Of a DNA stretch of 64,000 nucleotides, positions 23,339 to 35,100 are shown piece after piece (position 1 is the first letter of the stretch; each line of letters opens with the position of its first letter). This DNA comes from Caprimulgus europaeus (Eukaryota > Chordata > Aves > Caprimulgiformes > Caprimulgidae), in the NCBI GenBank assembly GCA_907165065.1, contig OU015523.1, positions 116,276,246-116,340,245 on the forward strand. Reading direction: 5' to 3'. The notes beneath the pieces were generated by a model. It saw only the letters and a list, made by a program, of their open reading frames with translations. It was not told the DNA's origin and did no database searches. Made by a program: the position numbers and the translations under genes.

Positions 23339-24365
23339 AGCCTAATTGAATAAAATAGGGGATTCGAGTCTATCCCCTATAATCTTCTCCATAATGTTCA
23401 CTGAACTATCTTGCCTTATACTGTTTACCTTGTCTTAGTACTAAATGCAACATGATCTGCAGAAAGTTCCACATGTCACTGGGCTTCATCAATCTGAACA
23501 GGGGGTGGGGATCCTCTAACATTATCAGATTGCCTCTGTAGGTTGTAAGAAGCAAGGAATATGAGTTAAATTTGCAGTGGTGTTAATTGCAAAGTAAAAA
23601 TATTAAGTATTACTTATACAAAAATAGTTGAATTCTGAACTAAGGGCCCATAATTGTGACAATAATAAGTGCATTCTCAAGAAAGTTCAAAAGGATTTTA
23701 ACTGAGAGATAAGTGTTGTGTTCAATATTAAATTGAAAATAAAGTGTCAGAAATAACTTAGCAATTCCAATTCAAAAAACTGCTACTAAAAATGGAATGA
23801 ATGGCAAAGTCAGGACCGTGCCTGACTGCTGGGAGTCCTGGGTGGCAGTCCCCAGTAACTGTAAAGATTGCTGGAAGGTGTGTTTGGACTGGAAGACATT
23901 TTCTGAAACTGGATCATTTAACAGTCTTCCACTTTGGGAGATATTATACAGCCTTTTTCATAAAACAATTGAGCTCAAATGTTGAACAAGTTCTTTTTTT
24001 CCCCACTGCTCTTACTGGAAAGCTGTTCCAGCATTGTGCCGCACCTCGCCTAGTTTCTGGGCTAAATTTAATCATGAACATGGTATAAATATTTATTCAC
24101 GTACTGGTGTTCCCCTTTATTTAAAGAGTGGCAGAGTGCTTTCCGCCAGTGTTTACGCTTTTACTGCCAACTGCAGTTACTTTGTCTGACTCAATCCCAT
24201 ACCACCGTTTCTCTCCAAGCTAAGCAGACCTTGCTCTTTCACCACATCTGCATTACTCCTCAACTCCCTGACAAGTGCTGCTGTACGGTACAGTCAACTT
24301 TTCTGCCTTCAGTTTGTGCTACTGACCTGGCAGGTTTCAGTCATGGTTTATGTGGTTTTCATGTG

Positions 24366-24413
24366 GTTTTTTGTTTTTTTTTTTTTTGTTTGTTTTTTTG
24401 TTTTTTTTTTTTT
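24366..24413. repeat. T-rich simple repeat
   Basis: Runs of 7 to 14 T separated by single G residues, directly visible. Confidence 0.9.
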
Positions 24414-27405
24414 CCTGGTGTTGTTACTACCTTTTATCTGCAAGTGGGCATTTGGAGATTTTTGTTATCTCTGGCAATAGCATGTATTGCACTTTAGATT
24501 CCCTACCTGTACAGGCAGCAATACACTGCTTGCCTAAAGGCATCTTTCAGAAGGCAAACTCTTTAAGACAGTGTAATCAGGAGAGAAATATCTGAATAGC
24601 TCTTTTCTGCATTCCCATGGGATTTTTTCTCTCAAATGTGGAGACAGCAGTGAACTCCCATAGAAGAAGTCTACATGAGTGATTTGAGCAAGTTTTACAA
24701 AGACAAACGTAACACCAGATTAAGAGTAATAAAGTTGGTCAAGGCACTGTTGTAAGAGGATTCCGAGGTGTGACAATGTGAATAGACAAAGAATGAACTC
24801 TTCATCAGGTGGGGCTTTCTAGTTTCTGGGATATCTGACCAAAACTTGGTCACTTTATCTTGCTGTATCAAAAGTGCTCTCCTGATTTTACTTTTTTTTT
24901 ATCATGGATAAAAGTCAGCTTTAGTTCTCAGAGCTCTTCTGTTAGCTTTGTGCCCTCCTTTGCCCTTGCCTTTCCAGTTTTTTTTTCCTGCCCTGATAAC
25001 TTTGCAGTAAGAGTGCAAGCACTTGGTAGAGTTAATGCAGAAGAATGCGCCAGTCTCTCAGATTTGCAGTCTCGATGCTTTTGACTTTACACTCTTCCAA
25101 GAAAAAAAGTTTTTCCAAGAATTAGGGAATTATGAGTGTTTACTCAATGTTGATATTTATGATGCTTGCATAAGTATGTTGTTTGGATGTTGTACAGTAG
25201 ACTTTAAGAGTTTCTGTAAACTATGCTCTGTAAACTGTAAGAGCTGTAGTTTGTACTGTAATTGTTTAAAATTTTTCAGTTAACTGGGACTGACATGTTC
25301 TTGATGAGCTTCATGGGAAACTTGGATACTGTAGATTATTTGGCACTGACCTTTGTGTCCTGGCACTGAACCAGGATGCCCTGGCACAACGTTAGCATGC
25401 ACTACGTCACCTGAGGATACAAGCTACCAGAGATGTAAAATAATGTTTTATTTCTTGTCTTAATTTATTTCTGTGCCCTCTTAACCAGCTCTCCCCTTCT
25501 ACCTGTGCTGATATGAAGTATTTCTTGCACAGTTTTTACTTATGTCATGGATTGTTCCAAGACTCAGTTATTAATGATTCCACAAAAGCTCTGACGTCTC
25601 TTTGAAGAATATTTTATTAAGTGCATATCACAAGGGATTGTTATGCAGTGGTAGTGTGTTAGTGTGATTGTTCAGTAACTCTTTTTCCACACCAGCTCTG
25701 TTCAATAGCTTTTATTCATGGTCTGGAAGCATTAATAATCTTCAGTGCAGTGCTGTAGCTAAATTGGCAAATACAGTAACTTGGCACATAAGCAGAGGAG
25801 TATCCTGTCATGTATTAAGATACTTGTACTCCTACCTATAATACTAGTGAGCCTAGTTTTGGACTGTTGTATAAAGAAGGGGGTTTCCTCTTCAGAAAGG
25901 AAGATTAAATGCCTGCTAAAATCCCTCCAACTCTGGAAACCTTTTCTTGGAGGGAAGAATTAAGAACCAAATGCACAGTCTATTCAGTTAACCAGGAAAA
26001 AGGTAAAAACAAGTTATATGAAACTGAAAAGGGATTTCTGAAGGTAGATACATTTCTGTATAACAACAAAATATAATCCCAGTGCTCCCAAAATGGTTTT
26101 AGTCCTGTTTGGTCTAGAAATACAGTGCATCCACAAAAGAAAAAAAAAAGAAAAAAAAGGAAAGAATAATTATTTAAGGGATCATTTAGCTTGGTAGATT
26201 GTGTTTATTTCCCTCTTCAAAGGTTTTAAAATAAAGCTAGCATTTTTTTATATAAGAACTTCTCCAGCTCAGTTGAGTTGAGTGGCCAAATACAGAAATA
26301 ATTGGTTGAGAATCTCTGAAATGACAGTTTTGGGGAATATAATATTTGCTTTAACCTCTAAAATCAATGCAATATATGTTTTAAACCCTGTACTGTTCTC
26401 AGACCTGGTCTCCACTCATAGTGAAATCAAGGATAGACCCATAAATTCAGTGTAAGATGGATTGGACCTAAAACCTTTTAAAAGGTACAAGATGCTGCAT
26501 GTTAACAATCTATAGATATGTGATTCAATTCTGTATTAAGTGTTCAAGAAAATCTTAGAAATAGTTGGAAAAATAAATATAACTGACATTTCTCTCAAAT
26601 TGTCAGGGAATGCACTCCAGCTGTATTTATTATACACATTTCCCCCATGTGCTATGTGCTTGCATTCTTTCATGATGAATGATGTTGCCGTGTGTTGGAG
26701 TTGTCATGTTATCTTTCTTGTTTGAATCAGGAATGTGTAGGAGGTTATTTGAGGACAAAATACTGTAGGACCTCCTGTTGTATTTTTGATCTTGTAGCAC
26801 GGTGCTGAGCAGTGGCTGAATGGCTTGGTTTAGGAGTTTCAATGGAAGCAACACTCAGCCTGCTAATGCTACCAGTGCACTCCTGCCTTTCTGCCTGTTT
26901 TGCTGTGTCTACAAGAATCGAGGATCAGATCTCCATCTGTCATTGTCTGACTTTTCATTTGAAATCTTTGGGCATAAATTTTTTCTAGTAAGGTGAATTG
27001 TGGGCCTGGCCCACGCCTAATACTCCTAGACACTACGGCAGCAGTAAATAATGTATTACCATGAATCACTGGAGTTTCACTGAAATTAGTAAACTTGGCT
27101 GTCACACAAATCTGGAGAAGCATTTCACCCTAGGGAGGCCTCCGAGTCCATTAGGGAGCATACAAGAAAGAAAGCTGATCTTGTGGTATGCAGAAAATAT
27201 AAAGATCTAGTTTCAAAAAAGGAAAGAAATGACACAACTTGCAATGCCATAAAAGCCATATGCCAACGAACAGGATATTCCTCACATGGCACAGATCTTG
27301 AGAGTGACTTACATTTTGATTGCTATTTTTCCCTTATGTTCTGACTACTCACGAGAGTTACAGGAAAGATGATAAAGGCAAACAGCATGCAGCTTAAGTT
27401 CAATG

Positions 27406-28350
27406 AGAAAGCTTCTAAGAAAAGTAGCAGACTTTGACCTCTTCAGGGATCTGCTTGGTCAGGTACCATGGGATGAATTCCAGGAGTAGAGGGGCTCAGG
27501 ACAGGTGGCTTACACTCAAAGATCTCCTCCTCCAAGCTCAGGAGTGATGCATCCCAACAAAGAGAAGGCAGGCAAAAAGAGCAGGAGGCCTGCATGGATG
27601 GAAAGGAAGATCCTGAACAAGCTTAAGATAAAAAAAAGAAGCCTTCAGTGGGTGGAAGGAAGGATGGGTAACCTGGGAGGAATACAGAGAAATTGCCCAA
27701 GTGGCCAGGGATCATTTTAAGAAAGCCAAGGCCCTGATAGAATTAAATTTGGACAGAGATGTCAAGGGCAACAAAAAAAGCTTCTATAGATATGTCAGGA
27801 GAAAAGGAAAACTAGGGAAAATGTGGGCCTTCTCCAGAAGGCAACAGGAGACCTGGTCACCCGGGACATTGGGAAGGCTGAGGTGCTCAATGACTTTTTT
27901 GCCTCAGTCTTCACCGGCAAGGGCTCGTGCCACACTGCCCACGTCCTAGAAAGCAAAGGAAGGGTCTGGGAGAATGAAGAACTGCCCACTGTAGGAGAAG
28001 ATCTTATAATGGCCTTCTAGTACCTGAAGGGGACCTACAAGAAAGCTGGAGAGGGACTTTTTACAAAGGCAGGTAGTGATAGAACAAGGGGTAACAGCTT
28101 TAAGCTGAAAGAGGGTAGGTTTAGATTGGATATTAGGAAGAAATTCTTCACTGTGAGGGTAGTCGGACACTGGCCCAGGTTGTCCAGAGAAGTTGTGGAT
28201 GCCCCCTCCCTGGAAGTGTTTGAGGCCAGGTTGGATGAGGCTTTGAGCAACCTGGTCTAGTGGAAGGTGTCCCTGATGATGGCAGGGGGGTTGGAACTGG
28301 ATGATCTTTAAGGTCCCTTCCAACCCAAACCATTCTATGATTCTATGAAA
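27406..28350 (+). repeat. Internally deleted CR1 LINE
   Basis: Two separate parts of the CR1 protein are joined here. From about 27,430 to 28,000 the text fits the linker and N-terminal part of the reverse-transcriptase region (KSRRPAWMERKILNKLK, then [20 protein letters not shown], then [20 protein letters not shown]). At about 28,005-28,020 it jumps to the C-terminal end (YLKGTYKKAGEGLFTKAG...), skipping the catalytic region that other copies carry. The element ends with the 3' tail and ATTCTATG octamers (28,333-28,348). Several frame shifts are present. The left edge is uncertain. Confidence 0.85.
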
Positions 28351-28644
28351 TACAAGAAGTTCATTTGTGGGAAAACCTTTCCGTTTCTGATTTCTCCTAA
28401 GATTGCAGTTTTCTCCTGAACATTTTGCGTTTTGAAATTTATTCTGCATTTTTTCTTCCAATGGAAACAAAAAATGAATTAACACCCCTAATCTCCTTTT
28501 CCTAGATGATCCCCTCCCTTCCTTAGATGCATGCTGTTACCACTTGGCTAGTATCCCTTTCTGATTTCCTTTGACCTCTCTCTCTTACATTCCTGGCTGC
28601 ACAGTGGCTCACTTGGAAATTGTTTCCTTCTTTGACCCCGGTAA

Positions 28645-28765
28645 AAGGCAGTGATTAGGAAACTTTTCTGGGATGTGAGTGCAATGGCTTCGGTTCTTTG
28701 AGAAAGGTCCAATTCTCCCACTATTGGGCAAGTGCTCTAATCACGCAGCTATTATGCAGAAACTG
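28645..28765 (-). repeat. tRNA-derived SINE-like relic, possibly an inverted pair
   Basis: In the reverse complement, 28,697-28,760 reads as a decayed tRNA-type promoter (CTGCGTGATTAGAGCACTTG resembles the A box region, and GAGAATTGGACC lies where a B box would be). The same block recurs at 46,618-46,690. On the plus strand just to the left (28,651-28,697) CAGTGATTAGG, TGGGATGTGAG and GGTTC appear in the same order, suggesting a second copy head to head. Similar text occurs in ancient amniote MIR-like SINEs; the family call is tentative. Confidence 0.35.
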
Positions 28766-31002
28766 CACTTTTCCTGTTCTCTTTAATAAAATCGGTGCCA
28801 ACATTTTCTTCTCCTCCCATGAGCTCAGTGTTAAGCGTAAATACTCTGAGAATGCTTACTGGATCAACCTCCTTAGGGATGCAGGCACAATTTAAGGGCC
28901 TGTCTGCCTAAATCTAGATTGCACCAGAGCAGAATATGAGGTGCCCAGATCACTCCCCAGACTGGATGGACACAGTATTGTGCTTCACAACACATGCAGT
29001 CGCTGCGGGAATTTACAGTATCATCACGATATGCTGAGAGATGGAGACACCCAGGAGTTTAGGTGATTTGACTCTGGATCACTCTCAGGTACATAAGCAA
29101 AATTTCAGCACCAGAAGTCTATTAAGACACGTCTGTAACATTAACTACAACACTCAGCAAAGTGTTGTAAAGTATCTGAATAATCTCTGGGAGAGTAGAT
29201 TTGAGTGTAGTGGATGTTGACAGGATGTAGACTTGGAGGGGGGGGTGCAATCAAGGTGACTTTGCTGATACAGTAGAAGCAACATTATCAGAGAAAGTAT
29301 GTGCTCAGTCTCTAAGAGGCACCACCTGCCTGGACAGTGCTCTGTCCAGCTGGTAGGACGAAGCACAAAGACTGTCAGAATTGGAGGATGGATATTCACA
29401 AAGCAGAAAAGAGATGAGCTCGTGCTCAAATGACGTTTGAGAGTCATAACTTTTCTAATTATTCAGGTTATAACTAGCATCTGTGGTCATTTCTTAGTGC
29501 ACTTACCAAAGAGTCTAAAATACGTGCTTGTATACATCTGGAATGGTTTAAAACAGAGGAAAAAAGACAGAAAACTTTGAGAGGTCCCTGGGAAGGCATG
29601 ATTGAGCCACTTGCAAACTCATCCTTTCCTATGGAGGAAGAACGCAGCTGTATTAGTGTGGCACTGGTCTCTGACAGCCTCTTCTTGGGGTACTGATTCA
29701 AAACCCTTGGTTGTTCCCAGGGAGAAAGAAAGAGGGGATGTTTTCTACACAGACACACTCCTTGCTCTCTACCTAGATATGATGTAGGATCCACTGTCGA
29801 CTGGAGCATGAGTCATGGACTCCACATGCATTACGGTGCTTAAGTGGGCAGTGAACTACAGTTGCTGGTGCATGAGTCATCAGCTTCATGTGAGTGGGCA
29901 GCCAAATCCTGCATAAGCTGATTTTTCAGAGACATTTCTAAAGGTATTTTGAAATATAGCATATGGCATGGGCAAATTATTTTGGTTTTGTTTGTGCTTA
30001 CTGCGGCTTCAGCTTTGGCCAAGGCCCCATGTTATTAGGCCTGACATATCCTGTAAGTTTTATTTTCTGTCATTCCAGCTTTGACATGCTTGTCTAGAGA
30101 AGTTTCATCATCTGGTTCTCTGTAAGCATCTTCCATTCCTCTTTACATTCCAACAACAACTAAGAAGTGAATGGAAATAGTAAACAAGATAAATAAACTG
30201 TTCTGTTTCTTCTGCTGTTAGAGCTGCTTTGGCATCAAACTATGGTTCTATCAAAATATGGTTCATATTTTAAATTCAAAATATGTATTTTTCCTTTCAC
30301 TAGTTCTCCTTTTAGTGTCATTTGATGCTATAAAATGGCTGTAACCCTCTGTTCTGCTCTTCCAAAACTTTACCTGGCACCTCATGCAGCTGCAGAAATC
30401 CTGCCACTTTCTGAGACAGTGCTCCTGCCACAGCCAAAGTATCCCCAACTGAGTTTCACAGAAGTCATGCTTGACCCGTGCTCTTTAAGCTTAGGGACAC
30501 ATATGGGTCAGACACTCCTTCCATCTTTGTACAAAAGTGGAGAAAGATAGAACTTAGCTTCCTCCTAATTTTCTCCGCACCCTTGGTATGTGGTTCATGA
30601 GGAACACAAAAAATAGCAACTTTCTGAGTTGTAAGAGAAAGACTACCAGCTCAAGCTGGACTTGATGAGACATCTCAGCACTGCTCCTTAGACTTGGCAT
30701 CTCCTGGAAGAAACAGCCTTGCTCTGCTGCCAGCTGTCATTGCTGCTGCTATCTCGAGGAGCAGCCGTGTGCACCACAATGCCTGGTTTAGAGTGGAAGC
30801 TCCCCTGGCGACACATGAAGGTGGTGTATTTAAAAGCTGATAGCTACCAGGGTTTTTTAAAAGCTGATTCTTAACATAAAAAATCAGCGTCTGGTGCAAC
30901 TCCCCCTTTAAAAAAAACAAAACAGAACCAAAACCCAACAAACCTAAAGCAAACAAAAAGACCACCACAAAAAGCAGACTGCTTGCAAAGCACAGCAATC
31001 AG
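28766..31002. other. Intergenic DNA, nothing recognised
   Basis: No exon or nameable repeat. A G-run lies near 29,239-29,246. Frames of up to 111 codons occur on the minus strand (29,474-29,809 and 30,675-30,998) with no family resemblance. Confidence 0.5.
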
Positions 31003-31375
31003 AACACAGAATTGCCTGGATTGGAAAAGACCTTTAAGATCATCGAGTGCAACCATTAACCTCACACTGACAAGTACCTGACTAACCCATGTCCCTCAGT
31101 ACTATGTCTATATGACTTCAGTCTCTCCAGGGATGGGGACTCCACCACTGTCCTGGGCAACCCCTTCCAATGCCTGAGAAGCCTTCCAGGCAAGAAATTC
31201 TTCCTCAAATCCAATCTCAACTGCCCTTGGCTCAACTTGAGGCCATTTCCTCTTGTCCTGTCACTTGTTCCTTGGCTGAACAGACCCACCCCCACCTCTC
31301 TCCACCCTCCTTTTAGGTAGTCCACAACTACCTGAGTGAGAAGTTCTCCCCTGAGCCTCCTTTTCTCCAGGAAAT
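31003..31375 (-). repeat. CR1 LINE fragment just upstream of the NOX4 promoter
   Basis: The minus-strand CR1 begins with its tail (ACAGAATTGCCTGGATTGGA, then AAGATCATCGAGTGCAACC) and continues through GGCCATTTCCTCTTGTCCTG to CTCCTTTTCTCCAGG. It stops at about 31,375, where GC-rich text begins, about 250 bp from the start of the CpG island and 710 bp from the NOX4 start codon. Confidence 0.93.
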
Positions 31376-31965
31376 CTCGGGATGCTGTGGATGTGGAGGT
31401 GCCCCCAGAACCCCTTCTCGTGGGTGGGTATGATCGCACACCTCTGTGCTTGCTCGCTGGGTTGCTTTGGGCCGGGGAGACGACCTGGCCTCTTCCCGTG
31501 CCGCCCAAGAACACCTGAGGGAACAGGGTCACACTTGTAAGAGAACAGCCTGGCCCTGCCCAGCTTTCCAAGCCCTCACCTCCATCCCAACAGCAGTTTC
31601 TTGGAGAGACTCTTTGTTTCCCCCCGAACTGCAGCACAGTTGCCTGCACGGCTGCTCTCCGGCTCCTTCCTGCCTTTCGTACCGCATTTCAGCGAGGGGG
31701 ACCCCACGGAAGGGTGTCCCCCGTGGGGAAATGAGCTTTTCAAGGCAGGGGGGGATGTGGCCCACCGCTCCGGGGCAGAGGCGCTGGCGACCCAGAGCCC
31801 CTTCGGTGTTGGCCCCGCACGAGGGGCGGACAGGCCCCGGCAGACAAAGGGGCAGCGCCCGGTGGCTGCAGCGGGCCGGGACACCGCGGCGGAGCCGGGG
31901 CCGGGGGGTGGGTTGGAGCCCGGCGCGGCGGGGCCGGAGCGCAACGCCCCGGCGGCCGGAAGACA

Positions 31966-31997
31966 GGGCGGGGGGTGAGGGGTGGGGAGAGGGGAGG
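31966..31997 (+). promoter_or_regulatory. NOX4: G-quadruplex-type G-tract upstream of NOX4
   Basis: Five runs of three or more G separated by one to three bases lie 88-119 bp before the start codon. It meets the usual pattern for a G-quadruplex and also overlaps a GGGCGG box. Whether it is transcribed (5' UTR) depends on the unknown start site. Confidence 0.7.
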
Positions 31998-32084
31998 ACC
32001 GGCTCGGCCCAGCTGAAAAGACGGGCTCGGCCGCCCGTCACCCCCCCATTCACCCCAGGTCCTGCTCCGCAGGCGTCCCGCACC

Positions 32085-32141
32085 ATGGCTGTGTCCTGCA
32101 GGAGCTGGCTGGCCAACGAGGGCAGCAAACACCTCGTTCTG
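32085..32141 (+). CDS. NOX4: NOX4 coding exon 1
   Basis: Residues 1-19, ending in phase 0 before a GTAGGG donor. The start sits in a good Kozak context (CGCACCATGG) and matches the conserved NOX4 N-terminus, which is why it is chosen although the frame stays open for 639 bases upstream. Confidence 0.95.
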
Positions 32142-35100
32142 GTAGGGGGCTGCCCCCAGGGGGGGTCCGGTCCCCTCTGCAGGGGTGACCTGCGGGGAAA
32201 GGTCGGGGGTGGGCGCGGGGGCCGGCCCGGGTGGCGGCTGGCTCGGCCGGGCACCCAGGAACCCCCCGGCCCAGTGGCGGAGGTCTCGGCCGTGCTCGGG
32301 GTGAGGTGCGGGGGGCGGGACGCCTTTGGGGCTGTCGGTGTGCACGGGGCCGGGGTGTGCTCCGTGCCGGTGTGCGGCGGGCAGAGCACACTCCTGTCCC
32401 CTGGCCCCGGGACAATGCAGCTCCTGCTGGGACCCGGCACACGGTGTGCGTGTGTTTGCTCTTTGTTAGATTCCCTTTGGGAAAGTCTGGGGGGGGAAGA
32501 TGCATCTTCCTGAAGGTCAAGTTCGTCCTGCCTTTGTCTTTGTCTCTTTGTTGCTGGTTTTTATTCTTTGGGTCTTTAAGGGCGATATCTAAGGGAGGGT
32601 TTGGAGTAGCGTTTGTTGTGTGGGGGGTTTTGCCAGCTCTCAGCAGTCTTAAGTCACAAAGGTAAAGTTTTGTGAAGTTCAGTGAAAGTGAAAATTTCTC
32701 ACATAGAAGCTATTCCTTTTAATATTTTAAAATATTTATGGGTGAGGTTTGTTTTCCTGTTCCATTTACCTGTGTTTATGAAACTACAGGCATAAGAGTT
32801 TTATGAATGAAATCAACACTGAAAAGTTTGCACGTGTAACTTTCACTTACAATCTCATGTTTCTGTTTCATTTTAGTTTTTCTGGCTCTCCCTCAATGTA
32901 TGGCTCTTCTGGAAAACCTTCCTGCTCTATTATCAAGGGCTGGAGTATTATTATTTGCATCAGATGTTAGGGGTGAGTGACCCGGACATTACTTTTTGGC
33001 CTGGAAATTGGGATGCTGGGAGATGGGGAAGGGACAGAAGGTATTTCCTGATCAAGGATAACACAAACTGCCTGTTAATGCTTCAAAGAGGTGAAAGATG
33101 AAGTAGGAAATAACAGGAGTGCTGTTGACAGTTGGTTAGGAGTAGAAAGTGAACGGTGTTGAGAAGAAAAAGAGCCAGTCAAGTGTGGGACAGCTATCCT
33201 TCCCCCTCCTCTCCTTCCTCCCGGTGTCCCCAGCTGCAGACAGGCTCACAGGAACACAAACATGCTCAGCAGATGACTGGAGCTCAACTTTTTGTCATCA
33301 AAACATTAGCCAAGCTTATAGGCTCGTGCTGGCAGATTCTGTCTAATCCTGTTATTGTGATACCTACGTGCTGAAGGAATTCTTTTGATAGGACTTGGTT
33401 CTTTTTGGTCTTTGTCACCCTCATAGATCCTCCGTTCTGTGTAAATCATTGTAATCTATATAATTTTAGTTTTTGTTTTCTAATAAGAAATTCTTGGAAT
33501 CTGAATGGTTTAATGAAGATTTGCCTGTTTTGATTTAGCAAGGGTAAATCTACATCCACCACCAGCAGAAGAACCCAAAAAGATAATTTGGGGAAGTGAG
33601 ATACTGGTCTGTGATGTGAAGTTATCCACAGCTACACCATTGCAGTTGTTTGAAATGAATGCTAAGCGAAGGGACAGATTAAAGGTTAACAACTTTCTGG
33701 AAAATGCTCTAGGGTTGCTCAGAATTTGAGAATCCAGAAAAAAAATGGATGAAAAACATGATACTTTGTAACACTGTATCATACTCGGGCATGGATTTCA
33801 ATGGAAAGTTGACATGTGGCTTTCAATGGAAAGTCACAGATGATGTGTATCATAACCTGCTGTAGAGTCTCTTGGTTTTATTTTTGGTAGATCTAGGATT
33901 TATGTTTTCATATAGTTGATGTCATTGCCATAACTAGCCAGTTCCATAAGCACTTTTCTCTTTTTTTTTTTTTTTTTTTTTCTTCTTATGGCTGACTCAG
34001 ATGTGTTCAAGAAATGAATCTCAGTAAAGGTAGTGCACAAATAATGGAATAAAAATACTTAAATGCTTAATGATGATGACTTTCTTGACAGAAAAAGCAT
34101 GTAAACCTGTTTAATTTTACCATAATCTCTCATGGCATTGCAGCCCAGTGCATCCATTTTAAAATTGTGTTTGTTCCTGGCAGAACAAGTGGGTTGTTTA
34201 TAAAGCAAATGTTCTTGGGTCAAGATGTTGGGCCAGATGGTCAGCTGGTATCAATCAGCAAAGTTCCTCTCAATTCAGAAGACTCATCTGCCTTGTACCA
34301 GCTCATTGTCTGGTCCTTCTTTGGTTTTCTTATACTTCAAAATTAAAGACACATACACAGTAATACAATGTGTGTACAGAACATCTGAGATGGTTCAAGC
34401 AACAGATTATTTGTCTTGGTCAGGAGTGAGGACCAGGAGGCCATGCATTTGAGTTTGACTGTGTCTGCAACTGTGGGAAAAAATACCAAAGGAATTTAGA
34501 GATTTTCTAAAATGAGGAGGAAAGTGAAAAACTAAGTCTAAAAGATACTTTTGGTCAAAGCTCTGAAACTAACTTAAAAATTTTGAAAGCCTTTAATAGG
34601 CTGTAAAACATTCTTGCAATTCACTTTTCATAGTTTGTGTAAATATCATCCTTAGACACCAGAGTTAGCTTCAGTATATTTGTGTATGTATATAAATCAT
34701 ACAGATGATTTTTTAAGAGTTGTGAAAACGGAACCTAGTTTTAGTCTCCTCAGGAAACAAAGAGTAAGCACATCCATACTAGAGCTGCTGTTACCTTCCG
34801 TGGGGATTTTTTCTCCTCTTCTTTTTCTACATTGTTTTGTGTAGCCACTGGCTGCCTCATGGCACATGACCATAACCAGTCTCCTCTCTGTTCCATACCT
34901 GGGTGAGCGACTTGCAGGGCCTCTGTGTGCCATTTCTTGATATTTGAAAATTTTGAGCTTTAGATGAAAATTCATTTATAATTCAACAGTTGGTTTTTAT
35001 TTTTGTCTTAACAGAATGAACTTTTTTACAGCTACTTTCATTAAAACTGGTTCTTTTTTCCAGCCAGTTAACAAAAAATGTCAAAAAGGAATGGCACTTT

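Larger units (their letters stand above)
20658..27405. other. Long intergenic stretch, one MITE-like relic recognised
   Basis: About 6.7 kb without a recognised exon. Simple-sequence tracts include an A14 run near 22,890, a T/TTTG-rich tract at 24,366-24,413 and an A-rich tract near 26,136-26,165. The palindromic relic at 23,196-23,338 is listed separately. Open frames remain below 100 codons. Confidence 0.5.
31620..32450 (+). promoter_or_regulatory. NOX4: CpG island containing the NOX4 promoter and exon 1
   Basis: Sequence changes abruptly from AT-rich to strongly GC-rich with dense CpG, the only such island in the window. It holds GGGCGG boxes (near 31,826 and 31,966), no evident TATA box, and the NOX4 start codon at 32,085. 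This is the layout of a TATA-less CpG promoter. The transcription start is not visible, and lies most likely in the 31,700-32,080 interval. Open frames of 120 to 355 codons run on both strands because CpG-rich text has few stop codons; they are not genes. Confidence 0.85.

Noticed and set aside
28697..28760. A functional tRNA gene on the minus strand
   Set aside because: The A box is only partly matched, the B box is poor, and no acceptor or anticodon stem pairs; a SINE relic fits better.
31529..32440. Minus-strand frame of 303 codons and further minus-strand frames antisense to NOX4 exon 1
   Set aside because: The translations are Pro/Arg/Gly-rich and all long frames here coincide with the CpG island, where stop codons are rare by composition. 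No family likeness and no splice or poly(A) signals.
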